NCBI GenBank assembly: GCA_013166775.1
Contig: JABLTJ010000009.1
Location: 1 to 64,000, forward strand
Direction of reading: 5' to 3'
DNA length: 64,000 bases
Source of the DNA: Promethearchaeati archaeon
GTDB lineage: Archaea > Asgardarchaeota > Heimdallarchaeia > Heimdallarchaeales > Heimdallarchaeaceae
In this document: positions 18,617-27,759 of the stretch, piece by piece
How positions within the stretch are numbered: the stretch's first letter is position 1
Layout of the letters: each line of letters opens with the position of its first letter
Notes under the pieces: model-generated
Databases searched by the model: none
Seen by the model: the letters and a program-made list of their open reading frames with translations, nothing else
Told to the model about the DNA's origin: nothing
Made by a program: the position numbers and the translations under genes

Positions 18617-18688
18617 GTTTAATAAGAATACATAGAATTCAAACTATTTACATTATTAGTTCTATGAAAAAAATTGCAAGGTATGTGC

Positions 18689-19729
18689 ATGAGCAAAGTA
18701 GGTATAGTTTCATATGGTTCATACATTCCAAGATACAGAATAGCTATAGAAGAAATAGCCAAAATCTGGAATGAAGATGCCGATGAATTAATCTCACAAT
18801 TACAAGTTGTAAGCAAAACTGTTCCAGGTCTAGATGAGGATGTGGCAACGATGGCAGTAGAATCAGCAAGAAACGCTGTCAATAGGTGGGGAGGAAATTC
18901 TAATGATATAGGAGCAATATATGTAGGAAGCGAATCTCGTCCTTATGCAGTTAAACCCACAGCTACAATAGTTGCTGCAGCTTTAGATGCTGAAAAAACT
19001 CTTACGGCAGCTGATCTAGAGTTCGCTTGTAAAGCAGCAACAGCTGGTATGCAAATGTGTATTGGACTAGTAAAATCTGATATGATTGATTATGGTCTAG
19101 CTATAGGATCAGATAGTAGTCAAGCTCGTCCCCGAGATCCTTTAGAATATACAGCTGGTGCTGGAAGTGCAGCATTTCTAATAGGAGAAAAGAATATCAT
19201 CGCTGAGCTGGAAGGCACCTATTCTGTAACTACTGATACACCAGATTTTTGGAGGAGAGAAGGAGCAGTTTATCCAACCCATGGTCAAAGATTTACAGGA
19301 CAACCTGCTTATTTTCAACATACTATTGATGCTTCTAAAGGTTTAATGGAGAAATTAGGTTCTGAACCTTCAGATTACCATCATGTTACCTTTCATCAGC
19401 CTAATACAAAATTTCCACTTTCAGTAGCAAGAATGTTAGGATTTTCAAATGAGCAAGTAGAAAAAAGCCTTATCTGTAAAGAGATAGGGAATACTTATTC
19501 TGCTGCATCAATACTTGGTTTAGCTCATATATTGAATCATTCAAAACCAGGAGAAAGAATTTTCATGACTTCTTATGGGAGTGGAGCAGGAAGTGATGCA
19601 TTTTCGTTTATGGTAACTGATGAAATCGAGAAAATTCAGTCATATCCTTATTCTACAAACTACTACTTGAATAGAAAGGAGATGATCGATTATGGTACAT
19701 ATGCAAGGTATAAAGGAGTGATAAGGTGA
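18689..19729 (+). CDS. mvaS: Hydroxymethylglutaryl-CoA synthase
   Basis: The enzyme condenses acetyl-CoA with acetoacetyl-CoA to HMG-CoA in the mevalonate pathway that feeds archaeal isoprenoid lipids. The 347-residue protein has the archaeal form: catalytic Cys114 in LEFACKAATAG, His236 in TFHQPNTKF, and the C-terminal SYGSGAGSDAFSF. I set the start at ATG 18689 (MSKVGIVSYG) because AAGGT lies about seven bases upstream; in-frame starts also exist at 18674 and 18683. It is followed after 7 bp by the thiolase-like gene and then DUF35, the classic archaeal operon whose products form a complex. Confidence 0.92.
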   Translation: MSKVGIVSYGSYIPRYRIAIEEIAKIWNEDADELISQLQVVSKTVPGLDEDVATMAVESARNAVNRWGGNSNDIGAIYVGSESRPYAVKPTATIVAAALDAEKTLTAADLEFACKAATAGMQMCIGLVKSDMIDYGLAIGSDSSQARPRDPLEYTAGAGSAAFLIGEKNIIAELEGTYSVTTDTPDFWRREGAVYPTHGQRFTGQPAYFQHTIDASKGLMEKLGSEPSDYHHVTFHQPNTKFPLSVARMLGFSNEQVEKSLICKEIGNTYSAASILGLAHILNHSKPGERIFMTSYGSGAGSDAFSFMVTDEIEKIQSYPYSTNYYLNRKEMIDYGTYARYKGVIR

Positions 19730-19736
19730 GATTCTG

Positions 19737-20915
19737 ATGAAACAAAATGTCTACATTACTGGTTTTAGTTCAACGAAATTTGGAGAGCACTATGACAAAG
19801 CTGCTAGTTCATTAGCAACTAAAGCTCTTTTAGGATCAATTAATGATGCTGAAATTAAGAAAGAATCCGTTCAAGCAGCTTTCTTTGGTTCCTTAGTTTC
19901 TGGTAGTAATAGTCAAACATCTATTGGTTCAACTTGTATCAGAGAATGTGCACTACAAATACCTATAACCAGAATAGAAGCAGGAAATGCAAGTGGTGCT
20001 GCTGCATTCCAGCAAGCTTATTCAGGAATTTTAAGTGGACTATATGATTGTGTTGCAGTAGTTGGTGTTGAAAAATTAAGTGATTATGTAATAGGTGGAA
20101 CAATAGAAAAAATTCTGGGAGCAACAATAGACTACCATTGGGAGTTCGAAATGGGCGCAACTTTAGCAAGCTTATATGCAATTCTCACAAAGGCTCATAT
20201 GAAGGAATTCAAAACTACTCTTGAACAGCTTGCAGCAGTTCCAGTAAAGAATCATAAGAATGGTGTTAAAAATCCATTAGCACAATTTAGAAGAGAGATT
20301 TCTTTAGATCGATTCCTCAAAGCAAAGAGAATCGCTGATCCTATAGGTAGGTTTGATCCTGCAACATACTGTGATGGAGCTTCTTCAATTATTCTTTCTT
20401 CGTCCAAAATAATTGCAGAAAATCCAGATATCAAAACAAAAATCCCGATTGTAGGTCTTGGTCATGCTTCAGATACTTTATCTCTTCATCATAGAGATAC
20501 ACTTACTTCACTTCAAGCTACAAAGAAAGCAGCTAATCAAGCTTTTAAAATGGCTAATATTAACGCTAAAGATATTAATGTTGCAGAAGTACATGACTCT
20601 TATCCAATTGGCGAGATTTTAGCAATAGAGGATATCGGATTCTTTCCAAAAGGAGAAGGAGGGAAAGCAACAGAGGACGGATTGACCTCACCTGGTTCTG
20701 AGATAAGCATTAATCCAAGTGGAGGATTAAAAGCTAGAGGAGATCCATTTGGAGCTACAGGAATAGCACAAATTGTTGAAATCGTGAAACAAATGAAAGG
20801 TGAAGCGGGGGAGCGACAAACTGCTGATTTTAACTATGGTCTTACTCAAAATGTGAGTGGTACTGGTGCAATGACGTATGTTACCATATTAGCCCGAGAG
20901 GAGGTTGGAAAATAA
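19737..20915 (+). CDS. Thiolase-family protein of the HMG-CoA synthase operon
   Basis: The 392-residue protein has the thiolase/SCP-x fold (VYITGFSSTKFGEHYDKAAS; VEKLSDYVIGG; EVHDSYPIGEI; NPSGGLKARGDPFGATG). By position it should make acetoacetyl-CoA for the synthase next door. However, the motif that normally reads A-C-A-S-G is GNASG, with Asn84 in place of the nucleophilic Cys. The usual GHP..GATG His is Asp336. His286 (HD motif) is kept. It may therefore be non-thiolytic, a scaffold, or use a different mechanism. It overlaps the DUF35 start by one base (TAATG). Confidence 0.85.
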   Translation: MKQNVYITGFSSTKFGEHYDKAASSLATKALLGSINDAEIKKESVQAAFFGSLVSGSNSQTSIGSTCIRECALQIPITRIEAGNASGAAAFQQAYSGILSGLYDCVAVVGVEKLSDYVIGGTIEKILGATIDYHWEFEMGATLASLYAILTKAHMKEFKTTLEQLAAVPVKNHKNGVKNPLAQFRREISLDRFLKAKRIADPIGRFDPATYCDGASSIILSSSKIIAENPDIKTKIPIVGLGHASDTLSLHHRDTLTSLQATKKAANQAFKMANINAKDINVAEVHDSYPIGEILAIEDIGFFPKGEGGKATEDGLTSPGSEISINPSGGLKARGDPFGATGIAQIVEIVKQMKGEAGERQTADFNYGLTQNVSGTGAMTYVTILAREEVGK

Positions 20916-21304
20916 TGGAGCCCCCTAAAATCTGGAGAGAAAAACGAGAAAGATATCTTGCAGTTGGTATCAAATGTTTAGATTGTGAAAATAAAAGTTT
21001 TCCAAAATCAGAATTCTGTACTAAATGCAGTAGTAATAACGTTAAGGAATACAAACTTGCTGACACTGGTAAACTTCTCTATTTTACTCAAATTACACAG
21101 ACAGCACAAGAGATGATAGAATACGCTCCTTACATTGTAGGAATAGTCGAATTAGATGACACATTAAAAGTAACAGGTCAGATAGTGGATTGCAATCTTG
21201 ATGAAGTTAAAGAAGGGATGTCAGTCAGAATGGTTTTCAGGATATTAGCTCGAGATGGCAATGAAGGTTTGATAAGATATGGTTTTAAATTCGCACCATC
21301 TTAG
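20915..21304 (+). CDS. DUF35 OB-fold/zinc-ribbon acyl-CoA-binding protein
   Basis: The 129-residue protein has an N-terminal helix (PPKIWREKRERYLAVGIK), a rubredoxin-like zinc ribbon (CLDCENKSFPKSEFCTKC, two CxxC pairs) and an OB-fold. In the archaeal acetoacetyl-CoA thiolase/HMG-CoA synthase assembly, DUF35 proteins bridge the two enzymes and share the CoA site. The start codon overlaps the thiolase stop (TAATG), so translation is coupled. Confidence 0.88.
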   Translation: MEPPKIWREKRERYLAVGIKCLDCENKSFPKSEFCTKCSSNNVKEYKLADTGKLLYFTQITQTAQEMIEYAPYIVGIVELDDTLKVTGQIVDCNLDEVKEGMSVRMVFRILARDGNEGLIRYGFKFAPS

Positions 21305-21305
21305 A

Positions 21306-22682
21306 CTATTTCTTTAACTTTATTTGTTGCATCGAATGGACCATTAGTCCAACTTCTAGAAGTGTTCTTTTGATTGTATCTAATTCATGAGCATACTGTT
21401 GATCTCCTCCTAAAAAGAATCCATGTATGCCTCCTTGGAATTTATCTTTAACAGTGATAAATCCCCATCCACAACCACTTTTTTTCTTATCACAGAAGAC
21501 CAGGTAAGAGTTTTCCTTTGTTAGTTCAAGATTAAGCTTTAGTTTCTTAATAGTAGAAGCTGGTAGTTGATGAGAAATAGTAGTGTTCGAACAGAATGGA
21601 CATTTTGATGAAAACATTGTCTTTAGTCTCTTCTTAGCTTCTTGAAATACTTTAGAGAACCAATAACCTGATGAAACTTTAAGCAGTTCATGAAATTCCA
21701 TACTAGGTATTGGACTCAGCATGGAAATTGTAGGAACTTCTTCTATGTCTGCTATTTCTATTAGCTTTTTGAATCCTTTTACAGTAGTTTTTATTACAGT
21801 TGGATGTTCAAAATGCTTCTCAACAAAATCATTGTCTTTTGGGATGTAAGGTTGAAGATAACTAGCTTCAGGTTCTTTTGTAACTATATTGAAGAATATT
21901 GCTTTAATTGTAGTAGGAAATTTCACAGTTTTTGAACCAAAATAATAAACAGCAAAATCCATTAATTTTGGATGAATGTCTTCATCAGGTTCATCGACAA
22001 GAAAAATCATCATTTGATCTGTTTGTGTCAATGTCAAAACTAGCGGAGGAAGTGTAGGTTTGTTCAAATAAACTGATTTCATAATCCCGATTCTTCTAGA
22101 AGCAAGTAATTCTTCAATCTCCTTTACAGCTTGACTGATATTTTGTTCTGCTTCATACTCTGCGGGAGGTGATACATCAAAACCTTGATCCCTTAATGAA
22201 ATCTCGAAATCCTCATTCCAAAATTCCTTTATCCATTCCCATGGTAGATATACTACATTCTTCTTAACATACCAAAGTTTTGATTCTCTGGTTTCTTCAT
22301 CAAAATAATAGTAAAGAGGATGTTTCCTTGAAGATTTTTCCATAACGATTATGGGGATGGCCATCATTTTCTCGAATTTTTGACAATAGATAGGATCTGC
22401 ACCCATATTTAGAGAGCGAATGCAGCTAAGTAGCTTCAAAGCAGGTTCTTGGAGTTTGAGTTCAATTTGTTCATCATCGCCAACAAAAGGATCGCTAACT
22501 GCTCCACTGCGAGCTCTAATACATAGGAGAAGATCGTCTTTGTATGCGCACATAATAACTCGCTTATAACTCTCATAATAGTCAACTCCCCTTGTATAGA
22601 TGTTACACATTTCAATGGTAAATCCTTGATCTTGTAAATAAGCTTCAACAAGCTTCATGAAGTTGGTTTTGAACAAACTCAT
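21306..22682 (-). CDS. Unknown protein with C-terminal zinc ribbon
   Basis: The 458-residue cytoplasmic protein has no recognised family. Residues ~1-170 are an alpha/beta region beginning FMKLVEAYLQDQGFTIEMCN, a start reminiscent of nuclease-fold domains, but I see no complete catalytic set. The C-terminal ~110 residues hold a probable metal site (KCPFCSNTTISH and VFCDKKKSGCGWGF, four Cys). The gene converges on the mevalonate operon with a 1-bp gap. Confidence 0.6.
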   Translation of the reverse strand: MSLFKTNFMKLVEAYLQDQGFTIEMCNIYTRGVDYYESYKRVIMCAYKDDLLLCIRARSGAVSDPFVGDDEQIELKLQEPALKLLSCIRSLNMGADPIYCQKFEKMMAIPIIVMEKSSRKHPLYYYFDEETRESKLWYVKKNVVYLPWEWIKEFWNEDFEISLRDQGFDVSPPAEYEAEQNISQAVKEIEELLASRRIGIMKSVYLNKPTLPPLVLTLTQTDQMMIFLVDEPDEDIHPKLMDFAVYYFGSKTVKFPTTIKAIFFNIVTKEPEASYLQPYIPKDNDFVEKHFEHPTVIKTTVKGFKKLIEIADIEEVPTISMLSPIPSMEFHELLKVSSGYWFSKVFQEAKKRLKTMFSSKCPFCSNTTISHQLPASTIKKLKLNLELTKENSYLVFCDKKKSGCGWGFITVKDKFQGGIHGFFLGGDQQYAHELDTIKRTLLEVGLMVHSMQQIKLKK

Positions 22683-22842
22683 ATCCGAACAGCTTTTGTT
22701 TTTAATGATAAGTTTTCTTATAAATCCGATTCAAAATTGAGTATTATACAAGTTTTTTCTTGTAACACTGAATCTTATGACTATTATTATTATTATTATA
22801 ATTTTTAAATTCGTTCAAAAATTTAAGAAAAGATATCTTATT

Positions 22843-23337
22843 TCAATCATCAATTGAGAGAGTAGACATTAAATCACTCACTATCTGAAGTGTATTTGTT
22901 TTATCTTCTTCAACATTGATTTCGATAAAATTGCAAATGCAATCAGGGTGAATTATTACTTGATAAAAACTGTTTCTCTTTCTGATTGAGAAAGGATATA
23001 ATTGACATGCCAATGGTTTGAATTCATGAACTTTACACCTCCCTTTTTCATCTAAGAAAGCACATTCTTTTACGAAAGGTTTTTTCCTTAGAATGTATGC
23101 TTTAATCAAACCATTCTCAAGATTCTTGCTAGGGATAAGTATTGGACTCAGTACTTCTATAGCTTGATCAATTTCTATTCCATTGTCCATCATATTAAGA
23201 ATATCTTGTTCAGTAGCAGGAATATTATTTAGCTTGCAACAATCAGTACAAAAAGTACATTCAAAATAAATATCCAGCAAAACATCTATCGTCCCATCTT
23301 TATTTATATTAGCTATAGGTGTATTGCTGATATCCAA
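22843..23337 (-). CDS. YkgJ-type cysteine-cluster protein
   Basis: The 164-residue protein has the UPF0153/YkgJ pattern: a first cluster CTFCTDCCKLNN (CxxCxxCC), then ECAFLDEKGRCKVHEFKPLA followed by CQLYPF. The eight or so Cys likely bind zinc or an Fe-S cluster. The biochemical role of the family is not established. TTG at 23337 starts the frame; no ATG is available near the domain. Confidence 0.8.
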   Translation of the reverse strand: MDISNTPIANINKDGTIDVLLDIYFECTFCTDCCKLNNIPATEQDILNMMDNGIEIDQAIEVLSPILIPSKNLENGLIKAYILRKKPFVKECAFLDEKGRCKVHEFKPLACQLYPFSIRKRNSFYQVIIHPDCICNFIEINVEEDKTNTLQIVSDLMSTLSIDD

Positions 23338-23494
23338 CTGAAATCATTATTTAACCAATTTGGACTCAATAAAAATGTTGTTGAACAAGATAAAAATCGC
23401 TAAGACATGTTTATTATACTTTAGAGAAAAATAGTTAACAGCCACTTTTCTTTTTGTTGAAAACAATTTTATATTAGAGTTTTCTCTCAATACT

Positions 23495-24172
23495 GTGTCC
23501 CAAGAATCGGAAAAATCTTACTTTGAATCTTTTTGGAAGTCCAATCTTCCCACAAGAAATTTGTTTATTATCATAACAATTAGTTATGTAATTATTTCTA
23601 TTGTTTCTATTGTAAGAGGTGAAATAACAGGTTTTATTGATGTCTTTACTATTTCTGATGATATTCTAGCCCGTGTTGGTCAATATAACTTGCTAGTACT
23701 AAACGGTCATGTTTACCAGCTATTTACCTCAATATTTGTTCACATCGATGTTCTTCATTTTCTTTCAAATTGCTTGTTTTTATTTATTTTTGGTTTAAGA
23801 GCTGAAGAGAGACTTCTTTCTTGGCATTACTATTTTATTTTCATAATATCAGGATTAATGGGAGGTTTACTTTCTCTTGCGTTTGGCCCAAATACAATAT
23901 CTGCAGGAGCGAGTGGAGGAGTTTTTGGACTCCTAGGTGTTGCTATTGTCTTAGCTTACGAAGAAGATAAAAGAAAATCAATATGGAGTTATTCAGGAGT
24001 TGGAGTTATCTTTTTGGTCATTACTGGTGGAATGAATGTAAACTTCTTAGCACATGCAATAGGATTGGTATCTGGAATATTACTTTCTCTTTTTGTACTA
24101 AAGAAAAGAAAACATGAAAAACAAATTCCAAAAATTAATCAGCATACTGCTAAGAATCTAAAAAATCAGTAA
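23495..24172 (+). CDS. Rhomboid intramembrane serine protease
   Basis: The 225-residue protein has six predicted membrane helices. The catalytic dyad is visible as Ser140 (SAGASGGVFGLLG) and His187 (FLAHAIGLVSG), and HFLSN (residues 88-92) gives the helix-2 His/Asn of rhomboids. The loop FTSIFVHIDVLHFL is also typical. It would cleave transmembrane substrates, possibly among the many single-anchor proteins here. The start is GTG 23495. The 3' end overlaps the convergent RNase HII gene by 23 bp. Confidence 0.9.
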   Translation: MSQESEKSYFESFWKSNLPTRNLFIIITISYVIISIVSIVRGEITGFIDVFTISDDILARVGQYNLLVLNGHVYQLFTSIFVHIDVLHFLSNCLFLFIFGLRAEERLLSWHYYFIFIISGLMGGLLSLAFGPNTISAGASGGVFGLLGVAIVLAYEEDKRKSIWSYSGVGVIFLVITGGMNVNFLAHAIGLVSGILLSLFVLKKRKHEKQIPKINQHTAKNLKNQ

Positions 24173-24839
24173 TCTTCTTTGTGTCAAATTCTTTCTTAAT
24201 TTTCTTTGCAGTATCCCAAGATTCTCTAACAAATAGAGGAAACTTCTTATTCTCTTTATAGGTTCTTTTGAGAAATGAAATAGTTTTGGGATCGTTTGGA
24301 TAACCAGAACCTATATCTATGCCCAGCTTGGAAGATAATTTTTCTAGCTCTCTGTCTCGCTGTACTTTTGCTATTATTGAAGAAGCAGACACAACTGGAT
24401 AATAACTATCAGCTTTATGTCTGGAAATTATTTTTGCTTTTGGAAATTCAATTTGGAAAGCTTCGCCAAATCGTTTTTCGTTCACATCTGCTGCATCAAT
24501 GTATATTTCATCAGGAGTTACAGAAAATTCTTTTGCAGCTTTAATCATGATTTTTTGTTCTATCACATTAAGTGTAAAATTCTTTCTTAATTCATCAATC
24601 TCTGCAGCAGAAACATGTTTGGCTTTAATCTCAAAAGCTATTTTTGAAAGAGTAGAATAAAGCCTTTCTCGGCTTTGTTTTGTCAATGTTTTGGAATCCC
24701 TTGCACCTACTTCTCTTAGTTTACTCTTGTCAGTTTCTTTAATCATATACGCGCATATTACCATTGGACCTATTACTGGTCCTCTTCCTGCTTCATCAAT
24801 TCCTACAATGTATTTACTTTTAGGAGTCATGCTTATCAC
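24150..24839 (-). CDS. rnhB: Ribonuclease HII
   Basis: The enzyme degrades the RNA strand of RNA:DNA hybrids and removes misincorporated ribonucleotides. The signature YIVGIDEAGRGPVIGPM carries catalytic Asp15 and Glu16. Further metal ligands are in VGARDSKTLTKQSR, IYIDAADVNEKRFG and SRHKADSYYPVVSASSIIAK. The 229 residues match archaeal RNase HII. ATG 24839 or 24830 could start it. It is followed on the same strand, upstream, by trm1 with only an 8-bp gap. Confidence 0.93.
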   Translation of the reverse strand: MISMTPKSKYIVGIDEAGRGPVIGPMVICAYMIKETDKSKLREVGARDSKTLTKQSRERLYSTLSKIAFEIKAKHVSAAEIDELRKNFTLNVIEQKIMIKAAKEFSVTPDEIYIDAADVNEKRFGEAFQIEFPKAKIISRHKADSYYPVVSASSIIAKVQRDRELEKLSSKLGIDIGSGYPNDPKTISFLKRTYKENKKFPLFVRESWDTAKKIKKEFDTKKITDFLDS

Positions 24840-24847
24840 ATATTAAA

Positions 24848-26029
24848 TCAATGGAGAGCTATAACATCAGATAGATCTTGATAGGAAGCATTGGTTTTCA
24901 AACCTTGAGGATCAAATGAAGTTCTAGATGCAATATAACCCTTCTCTCTTAAAGAATCAATAATCATCTGAATTCCTATTCCAACTTTCTTGAGCCTTCT
25001 CAATACATATGGTAGAAAATAGAAAAATGGTGGGGATTCAGCTTCTTCTATCATTCTTGTAAGTTTTTTTTCAATCTCGTTTTTCGAAGGCATATCGCTT
25101 TCTTGAAGAACTGTCCTCAATTCTTCGATGTACTCTCTATAGTAAAGCTGCTCTAACCACAATGGTCCTGCTTTCTCTAATCTCATCTTACAAACTGGAC
25201 AATCAGTAGACTCCATTATTTCAGAGATTTTAGCAGACTTAAAATAAGAACATTCAGTGCAGAAATATACAAAACCGATATTCTGATGTTGTAGATTCGC
25301 TTTTTCTTTACTCTTAATTATCTTAACTTTCACTCTTAGGAAGTGTTCATGATGATAACTTATTACAGGATCTATTGCTACACCAGTTCTTCCAGCACTA
25401 ATCAAGAGATTATATAATAAAATACGTAATGCAACCTCATGGCAAAGGAAGTTTCTAGTTGGTATTGAGTTGTATATACGAAGGCATGCATTTGCATATT
25501 TACCACACAAAACCTGCAAATCAGTAGCTGTTACAAAAAGATAACCTTCGTTTTTCTGTAAAACCTGAATCGCGGAGTCTATAAACTGTATTGGTGATCC
25601 AAAAGGATCTATATCTATCACATCAATAGTTTCTTGTTTCTTGATGAATTCACTTATCGTAATTGAAGCATCTGAATGTTTTACTTCAAGTTTATCATCA
25701 AATCCGATTTCTTCTATGTTTCTTTGAATTGTTTCAACAGCTATTGGGTTTCTGTCACCTGTATAAATTTTTCCTATAATGTTAGAAGGCAATTCCTTTA
25801 GTATCCTATAGCTTCTAACTCCTGTTCCAGCCAAGGGATCTAGTATTGTTAGTGGTTCTGTTTTTTGTTTTGAAATCATCTTCAAAACAAGCAACGTTAG
25901 GTCTCTGTTAATTGTCATCTCTGGATTATAAAAAACTGATGAATCGTAGATTCTTTCGGCATCTTTGAAAATTATAAATTCTGTTTCGCCTTCTTTGGTT
26001 TTCTTCCATTCACCTTCTGAGAATTTCAT
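24848..26029 (-). CDS. trm1: tRNA (guanine26-N2)-dimethyltransferase
   Basis: Trm1 makes m2,2G26 in tRNA using S-adenosylmethionine. The N-terminal Rossmann domain shows EGETEFIIFKDAERIYDSSV, motif I ILDPLAGTGVRSYRIL and catalytic DIDPFGSPIQFIDSAIQ. The C-terminal half carries a Cys4 zinc site (CTECSYFKSAKIS...CPVCKM) and the Trm1-specific helical domain. At 393 residues it has the usual archaeal size. It sits in a tight minus-strand cluster with the FtsJ-type methyltransferase (6-bp gap) and RNase HII. Confidence 0.93.
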   Translation of the reverse strand: MKFSEGEWKKTKEGETEFIIFKDAERIYDSSVFYNPEMTINRDLTLLVLKMISKQKTEPLTILDPLAGTGVRSYRILKELPSNIIGKIYTGDRNPIAVETIQRNIEEIGFDDKLEVKHSDASITISEFIKKQETIDVIDIDPFGSPIQFIDSAIQVLQKNEGYLFVTATDLQVLCGKYANACLRIYNSIPTRNFLCHEVALRILLYNLLISAGRTGVAIDPVISYHHEHFLRVKVKIIKSKEKANLQHQNIGFVYFCTECSYFKSAKISEIMESTDCPVCKMRLEKAGPLWLEQLYYREYIEELRTVLQESDMPSKNEIEKKLTRMIEEAESPPFFYFLPYVLRRLKKVGIGIQMIIDSLREKGYIASRTSFDPQGLKTNASYQDLSDVIALH

Positions 26030-26035
26030 ATGTTT

Positions 26036-26668
26036 CTACTCTTCTGCATTTTTGTTTTCAGTGGTAATTAAATCCTTACCAATTACGTAAATCTCCGCAC
26101 TTTTTTTTCGAGATGCTTTTGGCTTAAATAACTTTACATCTTTGAAAGTCTCTTTCATTCTCCTTATAAAATCTTGATGCTCACTACCTTGGAATGTTTT
26201 ACATACAAAGCAACCATTTTCCTTCAATAATTTCTCAGAGAGATCTAGAGCACGATTAGCTAATGAAATCTGTATTGAATGATCTCTATTATAATCTCCT
26301 GAGATATTCGGAGCACAATCAGAAATCAAAACATCGATTATCTTAAAATTCGCTATAATGAAGTTAGCTAATTCTTCATCAAAAATATCTCTATTAACAA
26401 TCTCAATATTTTTTTCCTTGAAGGGAGAGATATAAGCTTTATCAATGGCTATGACTTTACCATTTTGTCCTACTTTTTTAGATGCAATTTGCGACCATCC
26501 TCCGGGAGATGCACCTAAATCTACTACTATTTGCCCATTCTTGAATACTCTGAATTTATCATTTATTTCTAATAATTTGTATGAAGCTCTTGATCTGAAA
26601 CCTTTGTATTTGGCTTTAAGATAAAAATAATCATCACTCAACAAGTTCACATACAAATTTAAGTACAA
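26036..26668 (-). CDS. rlmE: FtsJ/RlmE-type rRNA 2'-O-methyltransferase
   Basis: The SAM-dependent ribose methyltransferase domain shows SRASYKLLEINDKF, motif I VVDLGASPGGWSQIASKK, SDCAPNISGDYNRDH, FVCKTFQGSE and AEIYVIGK. Together these supply the K-D-K-E catalytic tetrad of the RrmJ family. The archaeal enzyme is expected to methylate the U2552-equivalent of 23S rRNA. The start is unclear: TTG 26668 opens the frame, and several in-frame TTG/GTG codons follow. A TATA-like ACTTAAAT overlaps this stretch, so a start a few codons in is possible. Confidence 0.88.
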   Translation of the reverse strand: MYLNLYVNLLSDDYFYLKAKYKGFRSRASYKLLEINDKFRVFKNGQIVVDLGASPGGWSQIASKKVGQNGKVIAIDKAYISPFKEKNIEIVNRDIFDEELANFIIANFKIIDVLISDCAPNISGDYNRDHSIQISLANRALDLSEKLLKENGCFVCKTFQGSEHQDFIRRMKETFKDVKLFKPKASRKKSAEIYVIGKDLITTENKNAEE

Positions 26669-26730
26669 CTAAATTGATATTATTGATAAGAGTTACGTCT
26701 TCCTCCCACATTAAAAAACAGACTATTACT

Positions 26731-27186
26731 CTACTTCATAGGAATTTTAACTCTGTCATCATCGTCAAGAATTTCATATTCTACAAATTGATATGGCTGA
26801 ATTTTATTTGAATCGTCTTCTTCTATTAACCATTCGTTATACAATCTGCAAGAAACAGGATTTACAGGATTATTAATGCCACACTCATGAATTCTATCGC
26901 ATGTAAAACATGGGCAGATCATTGTCAGCCATCCAGTAACTTCTTTCTTTGGAATAGTTAGAACAAAATCCTTTACGTTGCCTATTCTAATTGGAATCTT
27001 TAGAATCTTATTTGAATATAACAGTTCATCAATTTTAAGAATTATTGAATCATGATTTCCCAAAAGATCCAAAACTTCTCTGTATAACAATTGCTTATTT
27101 TGAGTTCTGTCAATAAGCTCAATAATTTCATCTCCAAGAGCACTACTATAATTCTTCTCAATCTTAATTCTCTGGCTTGGAATCAT
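26731..27186 (-). CDS. TFE-beta / RPC34-like transcription factor with Fe-S site
   Basis: An N-terminal winged-helix region (SSALGDEIIELIDRTQNKQL, KIDELLYSNKILKIPI) is followed by a Cys cluster CPCFTCDRIHECGI plus a later NPVSCRLYNEWL. This pattern and the trailing YNEWL match the [4Fe-4S]-binding C-terminal part of archaeal TFE-beta and eukaryotic RPC34/RPC39. Such proteins work with TFE-alpha in promoter opening. At about 151 residues it is compact. ATG 27186 has GGTG seven to eight bases upstream; the frame extends to TTG 27195. The acidic tail is unusual. Confidence 0.72.
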   Translation of the reverse strand: MIPSQRIKIEKNYSSALGDEIIELIDRTQNKQLLYREVLDLLGNHDSIILKIDELLYSNKILKIPIRIGNVKDFVLTIPKKEVTGWLTMICPCFTCDRIHECGINNPVNPVSCRLYNEWLIEEDDSNKIQPYQFVEYEILDDDDRVKIPMK

Positions 27187-27403
27187 CTTCAACACACCTG
27201 AATTTTATTCTCTCTACGAATTAAATTGCACTATGAAGGATAATGTTCATTAGCAATCCTATCTTCTAATAAAGACATTGCTTTTTTACATATTTAAGTG
27301 TTGATACGTGTCGAGAAAATGTATTGCGAAAATATAAAAAAATAAATAGAAAAAAGCATATTTTTGCGACATAAATCATAGTATCTAACTACTGAATACT
27401 TTA

Positions 27404-27715
27404 CTAATAAGAACTTCTGGATTTATTTTTCTGGTAAGATTTCTTTCTCTGCCTTACATTTACTTGTTTTCTATCTATCGTGTATAGCATAGTATTTTTT
27501 ACGATTATGTCTGAGTACTGAGGCTTGATTCTAATACTTACATACGGTTTCTTAACAGGCCCAAAAATATCTATTACATCCCCAATATGCTCCATTTTTT
27601 CAGAGACAACATTAGAACCAATTTTTGGTAATTTTTGTGGATCGATTACAATTGCGTTTCCTAAATCAGTATAGTGAGTAATATTACCTAGTTTTCTTAT
27701 TCGCGATTGATCCAA
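27404..27715 (-). CDS. gar1: H/ACA RNP subunit Gar1
   Basis: Gar1 is part of the box H/ACA RNP that guides pseudouridylation; it binds Cbf5. The 103-residue protein has the six-stranded Gar1/Naf1 barrel: IRKLGNITHYTDLGNAIV, HIGDVIDIFGPVKKPYVSIR and NTMLYTIDR, then a basic C-terminal tail (RQRKKSYQKNKSRSSY). The start is TTG 27715, preceded by GGGGAT. It sits next to SRP19 and S8e in a translation-related cluster. Confidence 0.88.
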   Translation of the reverse strand: MDQSRIRKLGNITHYTDLGNAIVIDPQKLPKIGSNVVSEKMEHIGDVIDIFGPVKKPYVSIRIKPQYSDIIVKNTMLYTIDRKQVNVRQRKKSYQKNKSRSSY

Positions 27716-27759
27716 TAATATCCCCTTTTTTGGAGCTTGAATAAAATATTCACAGACTT

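Noticed and set aside
22781..22801. Short ATT microsatellite
   Set aside because: About six units in an AT-rich gap with no associated gene or structure; uninformative.
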